Positions 45,401-57,676 of a stretch of 64,000 nt of DNA are shown here, piece by piece. The DNA is from Mycoplasma simbae ATCC 49888 (GTDB lineage: Bacteria; Bacillota_I; Bacilli_A; Mycoplasmatales; Metamycoplasmataceae). The DNA is taken from the NCBI RefSeq assembly GCF_000702705.1, contig NZ_JNJG01000007.1, positions 1 through 64,000 on the forward strand, read 5' to 3'. Positions within the stretch are counted from its first letter, which is position 1. Each line of letters starts with the position of its first letter. The notes below the pieces were generated by a model. The model was not told the DNA's origin, did not search any database, and saw only the letters and a program-made list of their open reading frames with translations. Made by a program: the position numbers and the translations under genes.

Positions 45401-48400
45401 ATTAGCACTAAATGGTAAAAATATTGATTTATCAAGTGCGATATTTACATTATTAAAATCACTATTTACGCAAGGAAATAGCACTATTGCATTTAACATT
45501 GTCAAAGAAACACTAAAAGATGATTTTGCTAAAAAACATGTTGATATACTGAAATTTTCAATCAATAAACTGTTAATTTACGCTAAAGATACTGATGCTG
45601 TGTGAACAAGCATTTACGAATTAATGGGTGTTAACGCCAAAAATACTTTAACATTGGAACAATTTAGCTCATTAAACAAAAAAGTTTTAGCAAGCCAAGA
45701 ATTTTCAGGCTTTGTGGACAAAGTCATCCAATTATTAACACAAATCAACACCACAAACATAGATACAGCAACCAATATTTTCGAACTAGTTAAATTAGTG
45801 TTCAAAGACAACGTGAACACCGAATTGATTCAAGCAATTTCAAATGTGGCAAAATTTGTTCTTCAGCAACAAGAATTTGATCCAGTTATCACTAAATTAA
45901 TTACAAAATTGCCAACCTCACTCCAAGAAATTGAATTAAATTCAGTAAAAAATCTGTTTAATTTTGCCTTAGATAATCAAAACTTTAAAACGTTATTGAC
46001 TGATTTTATAAATAAAGGTTTATTTAATGAGCAAACTACAACTGAAAATATTTCGGATTTTGCTAGTCTAATTCAACGTTGATTTAACCAAAATCAAAGT
46101 CTAGACAATATTAAAGAAAATATCAAGAATTTATTTGTTGAACTTTCAACCAATCCCGATTTTGCGACACTGGTAGCAACAATCGGATTTGCTCAATTGA
46201 AGAGCAATAATTTAGCAACAAATATTACTTTTGAGGAATTCAAGCCATTGGTAGTCAGTGCATTAGCTAATTTATCGCACTGAGAAAACAACACCAACTT
46301 GCTTTCGCAAACAATAAATACTTTTATTGATAAATTTGTTGAACAAGGCACAAGTATTGACTTAGTTGCTTTAGCTAACTCAATAGCTACCACAGTATTT
46401 ACAGGCGAAAATGCAGAACGTAATATAGTCGGAGTTTTAAAAGTTTTAGCAAACGCAGAATTATTGCAAACACATAAAGAAGTATTGATCAAACTATTGA
46501 AAAACACAATAGAATGAGCAAATACCAATGTAAATATTGCGCAAAGTATTTATTCAGTTTTAGATGAAAAAACCAAAACTGAAATCTCTAAATACATGAG
46601 TGTAGATGAGTTTAAAGTTGTAATTAATGACACACTAGCTCAATCTTCAACAGAAATAGCTGCTTTAATTGAAGAATTAATGAACATAGCTATTGCAAAC
46701 TCTCAAAGCATTGACGCAGCAACCACAGCTTTAGATTTAGTAAATGTGATTTTAAAATCTGAGCAAAATGAACAAGTTATAGCAACTAATTTAGAAACTA
46801 TTTTATTAAGAGCTCTAAAACATGAAAAAATATTCAACTTGCTAAACGGATTATGAAAACAACACATAAGTCCATATGGAGTTAACACTGAAAGTGCTGA
46901 AAACGTCAAATTTGCTCGAGATCTGTTCGAAGAAATTCCTGAGTTAATGCACTCTCTAGGAGTAGTTCCTTCAATTATTAAAGCGGTTAAAGTTACAGCC
47001 ACTGAACACAATACTTTAACTGAATTTGGGGCTAACTTTACACAAAAATTACTGAAAACTTTTGATTTAACTAACTATAAACACATCCAAATTCTGTTGC
47101 GTTCAAAAACTTTAGCAGCTAATAAAGATACACTTAAAGCAATTATTTTAAAAATTGTAGAAAGCATTACCACTCAAGATGAGCAATTGCTAAAATTTGC
47201 ACAAGACTTTGGCTTAACTAGCGGATTAATTGGTGCAGGTTTAACTGAAAAAGATGCACATGATACAGTTTTAAAAACATTTAAATCTGATGAGCTAAAA
47301 CAAGTTTTAACAACGTTTTTAGACGAAATATTCCAAAATAGCGAAGAATATGCAAGATTAACTTCTTGGCCAGATGCTTTAGTTAAGTTCTTTAATTCAA
47401 CCAATGCGGATGTAATCAAGCGTTCATTGAAAAGCTGAATTAAAAAATCAATTACTGAGCAAAATAATTTAACTTACGCATTAGGTAAAATTTTAGCCAA
47501 CACAATGCGTAAAGGTAAAATTGCACTGCCAAATGAAGAAGATATCAAAGTACAAAAATTCATTGATTCGTTCGCAAAACAAGCAGTAAATACTCAGATT
47601 TTAGACAATATTGTTGATGAATTATTCAACACACTTAAATCAATTAATCGCTATCCATTAAGCGAATTATCAACCAAATTACAAGAAGCATTTAAAAAAG
47701 GCGCCCTTAAATTTATTAGTGCTGATGATGGCACAATAATGCTAGGTAAAATCTTCGACAACATGAATGTATTTTCACAAATTCTAAGCAATATTGATGG
47801 TGCAGCCTATGTTGATTTTGTAAACTTAATTTTTAAATACTCACCAAAAAGCTTCAATGAAGGAATTTATGGCATCATGTTTGCTAAAAAAGGATCTGGA
47901 GGCAACGGTGGCACTAAATTCAACGCAACTAGCGGTTTTGGTGGAATACTTAAAGGAAAAGTGTCACAATTTATCAAGATTTTTGTTGAGCCAATGGTTA
48001 AACAATTCTACAAAGAATTGACAGATAAATCAGGCACATACAATTCTATTAATGAGCTAAAACAAAACTCAGCTGGCTATCAAAGTTTATGACGCTTTTA
48101 TGCTTTTATTGCCCAAATCATGTATGAAAATACACCTTCGGGACTATTTTGAAACGCAACAAACACAACTTCAGAAGCAATGATTATGGATGCCTACATG
48201 CAATCCTTCAGATCGCAAGCTGGTCAATATCCAGACTTAACTAACAAATATAGTGGAGACAAATTAGAGTGAATTGGGTTGCAACGTAACAAACAGCCAT
48301 TAAATTACTATATTTCAGGGTTGCAAATTATTACATGAGGTTGAAGCAAATATAATTCACGCGCTAACGGTCTAAGAGATTATTTCTATGGTCGTGACCA

Positions 48401-48521
48401 CACACTAGCGTATATTTATTGAGGCGATAGCCCTGATAAAAAATACAATTCAAGTAAAAAACTTAAAGAAGTGTTGCTTGATGATATGATTAAAGGATAT
48501 CAACCTGTGGATACCAAATAA
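39405..48521 (+). CDS. Giant SGNH/GDSL hydrolase with tandem helical repeats
   Basis: 3038 aa, one open frame over about 35 TGA-Trp codons. N-terminal hydrophobic anchor (8-30) without lipobox. An SGNH domain follows: GDSI (Ser103), SLGAND (Asn213) and DIHPG (Asp356, His358), so a surface lipase/esterase. From about residue 640 to 2240 it is built of degenerate units. Conserved Trp marks each: 660, 980, 1293, 1606, 1919 and 2226, spaced 320, 313, 313, 313 and 307. Each unit has a motif like FNyIxxrWf, then helices and a GxxIDfs segment. The C-terminus (after 2680) has a different region with several aromatic-rich segments. It could be a long stalk or binding rod carrying the enzyme; substrate unknown. 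Confidence 0.92.
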
Positions 48522-48570
48522 AGTTTTGAAAATTTATGGTAAAATAGGTTAAAACTTATTAGGAGGCTTT

Positions 48571-48801
48571 ATGGGATTAACAGGATGAGTACTAACATGT
48601 ATTTTCGTATCCATAACAATGGGACTAATTGGTGGTTTAATTGGCTTTTTTATCGCAAGATCTAAAATTCAAAAACAATTAAAAGAAAATCCTCCAATTA
48701 CCGAAAAAATGATTAGAGCTATGTATTCACAAATGGGTAAAAAACCTTCAGAATCACAAGTTCGTGCAGTTATGCGTTCAATTGAAAACGCTAAAAAATA
48801 A
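48571..48801 (+). CDS. YneF-like (UPF0154) small membrane protein
   Basis: 76 aa with AGGAGG 5 nt upstream. One N-terminal hydrophobic segment (about 4-25, MGLIGGLIGFFIARS), then a cytoplasmic tail with PITEKMIRAMYSQMGKKPSESQVRAVM, the UPF0154/YneF signature. Length matches the family (about 70-80). Function not established. TGA-Trp at codon 6. Confidence 0.85.
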
Positions 48802-48803
48802 TG

Positions 48804-48829
48804 AAAAACGCATTTATTTGCGTTTTTTT
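48804..48829 (+). terminator. Terminator after the YneF-like gene
   Basis: AAAAACGCA-TTTATT-TGCG hairpin followed by seven T residues, 3 nt beyond the stop. Confidence 0.8.
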
Positions 48830-48968
48830 GTTCATTTTCAAGTCTATTTACTTATTTTGCTAATTTGCCAAATAATATATAATCATATTGATTAACATAT
48901 ACCTTATTTTTTGACTAATAATCATTTTTTTCATGCTATATAAAGCATTAATAATAATCGGAGTAATA

Positions 48969-51041
48969 ATGAGAAAAAAACTTAATTTATTCCTACTTTC
49001 ATCATCAATTTTAGCACCTACAGCATTTATAGCTTCAGCGTGCACAAGCACTAAAGATGAAACAGGAACACCTGGAGGCCAAGTAAAACCTCCTTCTAAT
49101 GGTGGCAGTGATAAACCTACCCCACCATCTGGTCCAGTTACACCAGCACCAGAAACAAGAACTTACACACTTAATAGCGTTGGTAGTGAAATGAACGCTG
49201 ATGAAGTTGAAGCAAGACTTGAAAAACTTAAAGAACAACATAAATCTAACACTGAAATTTGAGCTTATATCAACCAATTTTTAACTCAACCAGTCGACGC
49301 AACCAAAGCTACATACCTTTCAGCTGAAGTTGAGGGCAGAAGCTTAAAAGTTAAATTCAATAACGCACAAGGCGTTGAATCAAGCTTTGTACTAAACGGC
49401 TTTGAAGCTTATGTGGCTCAAGAAGGCGAAACAGGCAAAATTGAGCGTGGTAGAGTTCAAATTGGAGATATCAGCATCAACACAATAATTGCAAGAAATG
49501 CACAAAAAATTGGTGCGATCAAATTCCAAGAACTATTCACCCAAGAATTTGACCGCGTTAATGGCGATGGCTCAAAATTATTAAAATGAGCTAAAGATAA
49601 CCAATACTTAGATATTGAAGGGGAATTTGGCGAAAATTCACAATGAATTTACACATTCCACCGCAACTCACACAACCATGGTGATGGTAATTTCCACGCA
49701 TATATTTCCGCGGAGAAAAAAGATACCGGTAGAGTTTACCGTGGTTTTGATGCCGAAGGACATCCAGGTTTTACTTTATATGGTTGAAACCGTATTGCTT
49801 TAATTGAAAATATTCACATTTACAAACACAATGTTGTAAATGAAGCTGGTAGAAAAATCAAAGCAAGCGACTTTATCACTGAATTAAAAGAAGCGGCTGA
49901 TATTACCGCAAAATTAAACGTGATTAAAAAATATTCATCACAAGATTTTGAAGCTTTCACATCAGGTAATAACTCTCAAATTGATTATGAAATTACACCT
50001 GTTGAAAAAGCAGATGAATTAAACCAAGTAATTGTTAAAATTAAAGTTAAAGGTAAAGGTGCAACTGAATATACAGAAGCCAACACACACGATATTGTAT
50101 TTAACAGATTCTACACAGATGTTCAAATTGGTGAATTAAGATTGAACACATCTCAATACACAAATGGCAAAGTTAGTGCAGAAGAAATTAAAACATGACT
50201 AACTTCAGCTTCTTCAGGCGCACACCCAACACTAGCTGAAAAACAAGCATTTAGTTACACATTCACTAACGTTACTCAAGAATCTGAAGTGGAAGCTAAA
50301 ATTAGTGAATTAAGAGAATCAGAAGACGAAAGTAATAGTGAATCTACAATCGAGGGCTTAAAAGAATTAATTTTAAACTACGATATTGAAGATAATGCAG
50401 ACAATTTATACACAGCAGAGCAAGTTGAATATGCTAAATCATTGAATGATGTGTATAGAAGAGGACAATTAACACCTGGAAAACTTACTCAAGCAGTTAA
50501 TGCTGTAACAGCCGCAACTACACTTGACGATAAAAAACAAAAACTTCAAGAATTAAGTACATTAATTCAAGAATCAAGAAAAAAACTAATTGAAATTGTT
50601 GTTGAAGGTCGTTTGAAAAAAGCAAATGAAAGAATTGCTCAATACACAAGTTCAAATATTGCACACGAAAACCTTAAATCATACGTTGCAAGAGCTCAAG
50701 AAGTAAAAAATGGAACATTTAAGCTAGAAACAGTTGCAGATGTTTTAACTGCTATTGACACTGAATTAGAAGATTTCCTATACGGTGATGCAAATTCAAT
50801 TTCGTTTGCTGATTTGAAAAACACACTAACTCAACGTGTTGGCTTCAGCTTTAGCGGTGAAGAAACACCAGCATACACATATGAGTTTTTAAGCAACACA
50901 GTAGCAGTAAAACAACACACATACACAATTAAATCTGAAACAATTAAGGATTATGTAACACTTTCACTAACTGTTAAAGTTACAAAAGTAGCGGATAACA
51001 CTTCGCAAAACATTACATTTAACTTAATTTTGGCAGAATAA
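48969..51041 (+). CDS. Lipoprotein with a histidine-rich segment
   Basis: 690 aa, five TGA-Trp codons. Signal with lipobox IASAC (Cys25), then a Gly/Pro/Thr-rich linker. About residues 225-300 carry FHRNSHNHGDGNFHAYIS (four His plus His231), an HxH-dense stretch that could bind zinc or copper as in polyhistidine-triad or AdcA-type lipoproteins. The rest is mixed beta and helical, with a helical coiled region (about 440-600). GGAG is 5 nt before ATG. It is followed after 16 nt by another lipoprotein that also has a His-rich run, so both may share a metal-related job. No enzyme motif. Confidence 0.85.
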
Positions 51042-51057
51042 ATATTTAGGAGGGAAA

Positions 51058-52047
51058 ATGAAATTTAGATTATATTTAGGCACTGTTGGCACAATTGTTC
51101 CCTTTGCTTTAGCAGTAGCTTCATGCAATAATGATTCAAAAACCCCTCAAAAAGAAGAAAATAAGCTAACAGGCGACAATAAAACTATTAATGATTTATG
51201 AGCTAAGTTTAATGCTCAACTTGACATAATCAAAAATGGATTTGGGCAAAAAGATGCACAATTTTATTCAATAAACACAAATTTTGCAAAATTTGCCAAA
51301 GATTTTGAAGCAATTAACCACGACAATGAAGGCACAGTATTTAACTTGATTAAAAAGGTAACTAACTTAAGTCATTCTGGTGCTTATCAGTTAAATCAAC
51401 AAGATTATGAATCCTGAGATCAAGACAGCATAAACATATACAATAATTGACTAGCTTCAAAAGAAGGTTCGAAATTATTTTTAGCTTCACGCTCAATCAT
51501 TGATGATGCTAAAATCCAAATTTCTTCTGCCTTACGTCGTCTAAATGCGAAAAATAATTCAAATGCCTTTGTAACCTTTGATTATTATTTAAAGGAACAA
51601 GGCAACAAACAATATAAAGATGAAGAGATAAATAGACTTGTTAAACAAGTTGAATTGTTTATAGATGATTATATTTACAATGATGTTAAATACCAAAGTG
51701 ATTTAGCAGATTCTCTAGATAATGAACATAACCATAGTGGCGATTTACACTCGCACTCTCACTCGCACGCATTAGTCAATATCACCCTGAATTCGATTCG
51801 TCAAAACCAAGATTTTATTAAGCGGTTTGAAAAGGTGTTAGCCTTAAAAGAAAAAATAGCAACTTTAAGTAATATCCAAAAACGTGATTACTATTTAAAC
51901 GAGTTTTACAGCCATATCAATTTAGATTTAGCAGCTATTAAAGAACAAATGCAAAAAGCCAGTGATGAGTTAATTAATTGAAGAACTCAATCGACTAAAT
52001 TATTAGAGATTCTAAACCAAATCAAATTAGTAATAAACCCACAATAA
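51058..52047 (+). CDS. Lipoprotein with a histidine-rich segment
   Basis: 329 aa, with GGAGGG just before ATG. Lipobox AVASC (Cys23). The rest is helical and acidic. Residues 224-237 read HNHSGDLHSHSHSH, seven His in fourteen residues (224, 226, 231, 233, 235, 237 and a flanking one), a classic metal-scavenging loop. Seven TGA-Trp codons. No transporter domain is present; it would act as a surface metal-binding or delivery protein. Follows the 690-aa His-rich lipoprotein in one operon. Confidence 0.85.
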
Positions 52048-52069
52048 AAACCCGACGGGGTTTTTATTT
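52046..52069 (+). terminator. Terminator of the His-rich lipoprotein pair
   Basis: AAAACCC-GACG-GGGTTTT hairpin followed by a T-rich stretch, overlapping the stop codon. Confidence 0.85.
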
Positions 52070-52101
52070 TACTTATATACTCATTTTACAGTGTTTTTGG
52101 A

Positions 52102-52128
52102 CAAAAAATCACGCTTTTATAGCGTGAT
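52102..52128 (-). terminator. Terminator of the 196-aa lipoprotein
   Basis: ATCACGC pairs with GCGTGAT; on the minus strand followed by six T residues, 9 nt past the gene stop. Confidence 0.8.
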
Positions 52129-52136
52129 AAAACATT

Positions 52137-52727
52137 TTATTGTGGTAAAACAGCAGGGAAAATATCTTTGTTTGATTTAATATGATCTCTATTAAATACG
52201 ATTACTTCTGAACCATCTTTTTTGTAGAAAACAAATGTGTATGCCTTTCCATTTTCTAAACTTTGATCTCCTGTAAAGCTTCATCTTAATGGATATGAAT
52301 CTTGAGGATTAGCAATTGTGGTTGCGGTTTTAATCACAACAGGATCAACTAATGAGTTGTCAGTTGATGATTTAACTTCTGTTGCAAACGCAACTCATTC
52401 ACCTGTTGCTCCTTTAACTGGTGAAAGGTGCAATTTAATATTGAAAACGCCATCTTTATCTAGATTATTGTCTCTAGTTTGTGCTGGATATAAAAGTGTT
52501 CTAACTTTAACTTCTCCACTAAAAGCAGCAATGCCGTGTTGAGTAAAGTCAATATCGTAGTTTCTTTTAACAGTTTTAGACCCTTCTTTATCCATTTCTT
52601 TTCTTGTTTCTTTATCAACAATTGGGTGATTTGGGTCTGTTATTTTAAAGCATGAAACCGCCAAAGAAACTGGTGCTAGTGCCGTCATTGGCAATAGTGA
52701 ATATTTAAATATTTTTTTGATTTGCAT
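52137..52727 (-). CDS. Small lipoprotein next to the protease locus
   Basis: 196 aa, two TGA-Trp codons. Lipobox SLAVSC (Cys26) after a signal starting MQIKKIFKYSLL. Mature part is beta-rich (for example DIDFTQHGIAAFSG and KAYTFVFYKKDGSEV), no known motif. Start ATG 52727 has GGAGGT 5 nt upstream; an in-frame ATG at 52739 was rejected. It stands alone but directly downstream, in the same direction, of the large DUF31 protease, with a terminator between. Confidence 0.85.
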
Positions 52728-52903
52728 ATGTACCTCCATAATTGGTTATATTCAGTAATGTAAACATTATAATTATAAAAAGTTATTTTTTAAACAAAAA
52801 AATATTAAAATATTAACTTTTTTAAGTTTTGCTTGAAATTAATATTTCATTAATAACTTTTAGTTAATTCAATACCTAAACAGCTTGTATTAAAAAATAT
52901 TTT

Positions 52904-52932
52904 AAAATAGCGATTCAAGTGATCGCTATTTT
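52904..52932 (-). terminator. Terminator of the minus-strand DUF31 gene
   Basis: AAATAGCGAT pairs with ATCGCTATTT over a 7-nt loop, 2 nt after the stop codon, with T-rich sequence beyond on the minus strand. Confidence 0.75.
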
Positions 52933-52934
52933 AA

Positions 52935-55900
52935 CTATTTATCGATTGGTTTAACAAATTGGTTAAAAATGTTCGTTAAAGGGTATTTATCTGGATAAAG
53001 TCTATGTAATTGTTCAACTTTGTAGGCGAAAGAAGCATCATTATAATCGCCTAATTCACCTAAAAAATTGATTCTTTGAGTATTTAGAATATTTCCACCC
53101 GAAAATAAGCCTGCCCCTAAAGCGTGAATTCCATAAATATTTCCTTCATCGTCAAAAATTCCAGTTCCTGAAGATCCGCTTGCTAAATTGAATGTTGAGC
53201 CGGCTCTAACATCTTTAAAAATCCTCATTACCCTATATTCATCGGCAAGTCCTTTGTTAAACTCTGAGCCCTCGCTTTTAATCCAAGGCATATAATTAAA
53301 TCTTACTTGCGCATTTTTCTTACCTGCATGGTATGGAAAACTTGAGGCATATAAACTCACAAATTGCTGATTTTTTATATATCTACCTTTATTTGAAACT
53401 TTATTATGCTTAATATGCATTCATTTTTCAACATGTTTAGATATTTTAAATTTACGAAGTTGTTCACCAAACAAAGTAGATTCATTACTTTTATTAGCGT
53501 TGTAAAAATCAACAAATCACTTAATATTCATAATATTGATTTGAATATCAGCGCCAGAACGTAAATTAGAGTTTGCGCCAGTAACACTAGTTCCATCAAT
53601 TTTTTTATTACCAACACCTTCTCAGAATAATTGATTATCGACTCTAAATTCATGATCTTTAGACACAGTTAAACTGTTGTCTTCCCTTGAAATGTGATCA
53701 AGAGGCGTGTGCACGTTTTCGTTAGTAAAAACTGGCACGTGTCTATTAGTTGCTACATAAAATCTATAATCTTTATCATTATAAGGATCAACTTTTGCAA
53801 CCATTCACATCGTTCCTTTTCTACTTCCTATTCCTCTTGCTAAAGCTGAATTCATAGCTTCATCGTTATAAAGAGGATTATTAGGTTCGGTAGTTCTTCA
53901 TTCTATGGCATCAAATTGAATTTGCTCTTCAATATTAATTGGTTTAAAATCTGTTTTTTTATCAAATAAAAAGCCTGAAATTTTTAGGTAATTATTTTTA
54001 GGTAACTCTTCATTTACGTAGCTAAAACGAGTTGAATTTGACTCATCAATGTACATGATTGACGTATAATTTAGTGCTTTTTCAATAAAAATTGAAGGTT
54101 TTTGCGAATAATCATGTAAATATATATCTTTATTTATTTGTGCGTTAATGTCTCTAGTTTTAAGCTCAATAACCAATTCATTGGTTGAATAATCTAACCA
54201 AACCTTAGCCTTAAGCATTTGATTCATAATGTTTTCAAGTTCTAAATCACTTAAACTAGCACTTAACGAACGATTATTGTTAAAACTAAAGTAAATATCA
54301 CGGTATAAACCTTCTCAATTTCGCACAAAATCTATTTTGATATTGTCTAAAACATTATTATTTTTAACTAACTCGTTATACGAAAAGCTTATAGCGTATG
54401 AGTTTTGATTATGAGATCAATAACTTAAATTGATATTTGTAGGCGAGCCGAAGAAATTAAAATTAATGATTGCGTCTTTACTTTGATCAAGGTTTTTAAA
54501 ATTATTCAATTTTTTACGCATTGTAAATGTAGTTTTATCAGTAGATTCTGCAAATTCTTTTTGTGCATAATTTTCTACAATCGTTGCAAAATTATAGTTT
54601 TTATTACCCAAATTAAACTTGGTTGTGCCAAATTTGGCACGCTGCAATTTATTATTATATTCACCCTCTTGCATTACCCAATAGTATTTTTGAGTTTCAT
54701 AAAGATAAAATTTATTTAAATTTAAATAGTTTTCACGTGTAAATGCAATATCATGATCATTGAAAGGAAGCTCGCTTAGCTCACCTGCTTGTTGCATGTT
54801 TAAAAATTCGTCAAACGTAATGTTTGTTCCCTCAATTGTTTGATTATTTAACGAGTTTGAAAATGCATTAATAAAACCTGAATTATTTGTGTGAATTTGT
54901 TCGTAAAGTACGTTTAACCCTAATTTAGCCGTATTAGCTAAATCTAGACTTTTATACACTTGTAAATTATGTTTATTAACTATATCTATTGAACGTAATT
55001 CTCATTCAATTCCTTGAGTTAGGTTATTAAATTCAAAAGTTTTAAGCTCGTCAAAATTTAAATATACAAATTTATTATTTTCAAGTCTTTGTTCTTTAGG
55101 CTCTCAATCGTATCCTTGCCCATGGTAGTAATTTCTCTCTGTATCAGCTTGTGAAGGTAGATTTTTTTGGAATTTATCAACAAAACTAAGTTTAATATAT
55201 TTGTTTTTTAGTTTTTTAACATCCTCATTGCTATCTATATGAAGATTAATTGAGCCAATAAAAGTATTATAAGAATTAGCTTTTTTGGCAAACTGCACTT
55301 TAGATACTCTTGCATTTAGATTGTTGTTTAAGCGCAACTTAATTCCTTCGCGTAAATTTAGTTTTTTACCTTTTGTTATATTAAACACTGATGTAAGTAC
55401 ATAGGTGTCAAAACCTTTATCCAAATTGTCTGCATTTGTTCGGATTGTTCCATTGCTTGCCAGCGATTTAAACGTGAAGTCAGCGTTATAATAATTTACT
55501 TCAGGTTTAAGTGTAAAAACGTATTCGTCATCGTTTATATTTGATCCATTTAGAACAAGCTGATCACCATCTAATGAAATACTATTGACCTGGTCATAAG
55601 TTGTAGAATTTGAATTTAATACTGAATTTATAACCACATTCGCAACAATATTTTGAGAATTATATGTAATATTGGTCACATTATCATGTTGAGCTGCACT
55701 AACTTTAGATAGCAATACTTTTGAATTACCATCGTAATTAAGTTTGTATGTTAAAGCTCCATATTCAAACGTGAACAACTTGTTTTTTTCTTTTGGAATA
55801 GAATTAAATTCAAAAAGGAGATATTGCTCATTATTTAAAAATGTTTTTTTGATATTGCTTATTTGCAATCCTTTTTCATTGTTTAAAATTGCTTTTTGTG

Positions 55901-57587
55901 CTTCAAAATCATTAAATGAATCCATTAATCTATAATCTATAGCGTTGTGAGTATTTAAGGAAGATTTTGTATAGAAAATCTTTTGGTCTCTTTCATCAAT
56001 ATCTAAAGAATTTTGATCTAAATATATATTTTTTAACTGATATTTTGCCGACTGATTTAGATTTAATAGTGTGATTATTGCTGTGCTAGAGGTTTTTAAT
56101 ACATTAATATCTGAATCATTTAATCTATTGTTTAAATTATCAGCAAATCCAAACATTAGTGAAGAATTTTCTATAAAATTATTGAATTTTATTCTAATAA
56201 TTGCTTGATTATCAGTTGTTGAGTCCACTTGTACAGAATTAATTTTTAAATCAGAAGGATGAACTATTGACTCAATATTTTGAGTCCTAAATTCAGGAAA
56301 ATAAACAGTTTTGTTTAAATTTTTACCATTTAGGCTAACAGCGTTAAGTTTGTATGCTGTATTAGAACTTAAATTATTAAGTGTAAAATACAATGAATTT
56401 GGTGATGTAATAGTCACATCAGTTGTACTAAAGATTGAATTAGAATCAGTATATCCAAGCTTAAACATGCTAGTGGACTCAATGTTTTCACTAAATATTA
56501 CATGGACTCTTGCAGAATTTGATGTTACGTCAGTGATATTAATATCCCTTAGTCTATTATCAGATGTGTGTGGCAGTGTTCTAAAAGACGTTGAAAAATT
56601 TGCGATATTTAGATTATTGCCGTTTAACTTTAATCATTGGATTGCGTGAAGAGAATTGGGAGATAGGTTATTCAGTCTTACACTAATATTGTTTGAACCG
56701 GCGATATAATTATTAATTTGGTAATCGTTATCATTTATTCTAATAACAAAGTTTTTTTGCTGTGCATTAGCCAACTCACGCGAACTAAATTCAATATTAA
56801 TTAAAGCCGAATTTGTCGTGATTTCAGTAAAATTTATTGAAGAAACAAGAAAATTATCATTTTTTTGTGCAGGAGGAGTTGGATTATCCATTGGCGGTTC
56901 ATTGTTGGTTAGTGTTGTAAAGGTAGTTTGTAAAGTGTTGTTAAGCTCGACAACCTTATCGTTTACGTATAAACTCTCTATAGCATATTCTGTTGATGGT
57001 TTTAGATTATTCAAATTAAATACTAACGAGTTTTGTTCAATATAGTAATTGCCAAATTTGGAACCATTAACAAATATATACGTGCTTGTGATTTTAGAAG
57101 CATCAAGATTATTGATACTAATTTTAACGCTAGCTGTATGCTCGCCAATATTAGTAAATGTTAAAGCATTAACTGATAAAGCCATATCTTCATGAGCCGT
57201 AGAATCTTTTTCTAATTTAAACAATTTTTCATTGATTTTTATTGAATTATCATTAAATTTAACACCCAAAATCTTAATAGTATCTTGATTATGTTGTTCA
57301 AAAAAAGGAGTTAAATCTAACTCGATAGTGTTTGTATTAACAACTGTAAAATCAGTATTTTGGTATGAATACTGATTTTGATGTTCTAATAAAATTTCTA
57401 CTTTCTTAAGATCCAAGTCAGCTACATTTTTGTTAAGTTCAATTTGCAACTTTTTAGTTTTTGCATTGAAATCGAATTCAATTTTTAGGTTTTCATAATT
57501 GTTAATAATTTTAGTTGTACACGAAGAAGCTATCAATATTGGGGCATTCAACAGGGGCAATAAAACTAATTTAGTATTTTTTTTCAT
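52935..57587 (-). CDS. DUF31-type serine protease lipoprotein (1550 aa)
   Basis: 1550 aa, TGA-Trp joined. Lipobox LIASSC (Cys23). The N-terminal third to half holds about four beta-sandwich-like units of about 95 residues (e.g. LTFTNIGEHTASVKI, NITDVTSNSARVHV) resembling FN3. The C-terminal protease has His1283 in ATNRHV and Ser1473 in GSSGTG, the trypsin-like pattern of mycoplasma DUF31 (PF01732); the Asp is not pinned. Members include the MIP immunoglobulin protease, but no MIB-like partner was recognised. Divergent to the 57677 gene. The start lies 6 nt after a -10 TATAAT, so the message is probably leaderless. Activity on antibody is not shown. Confidence 0.85.
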
Positions 57588-57676
57588 ATGGAAATTATAA
57601 AACTTAATAAAAAACCTCGCTTTAAATTATGCAAGGCTATATACGTATATATTAAGGTTAGTATTATAATTAAACT
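57588..57676. promoter_or_regulatory. Divergent leaderless promoters for the two DUF31 genes
   Basis: Only 89 nt separate the two starts. Minus strand: TATAAT (57599-57594), six nt, ATG at 57587. Plus strand: TATAAT (57665-57670), six nt, ATG at 57677. Neither gene has a ribosome site, so both messages should be leaderless. -35 boxes are not convincing. Shared regulation of both proteases is possible. Confidence 0.65.

Noticed and set aside
39405-48521. DNA-level tandem repeat or CRISPR-like array in the giant hydrolase
   Set aside because: The periodicity is only visible in protein motifs; no near-identical short DNA repeats with spacers exist.
54483-54719. Plus-strand Phe/Ile-rich open frame
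   Set aside because: It is antisense to the DUF31 protease gene and lacks a start signal and homology.
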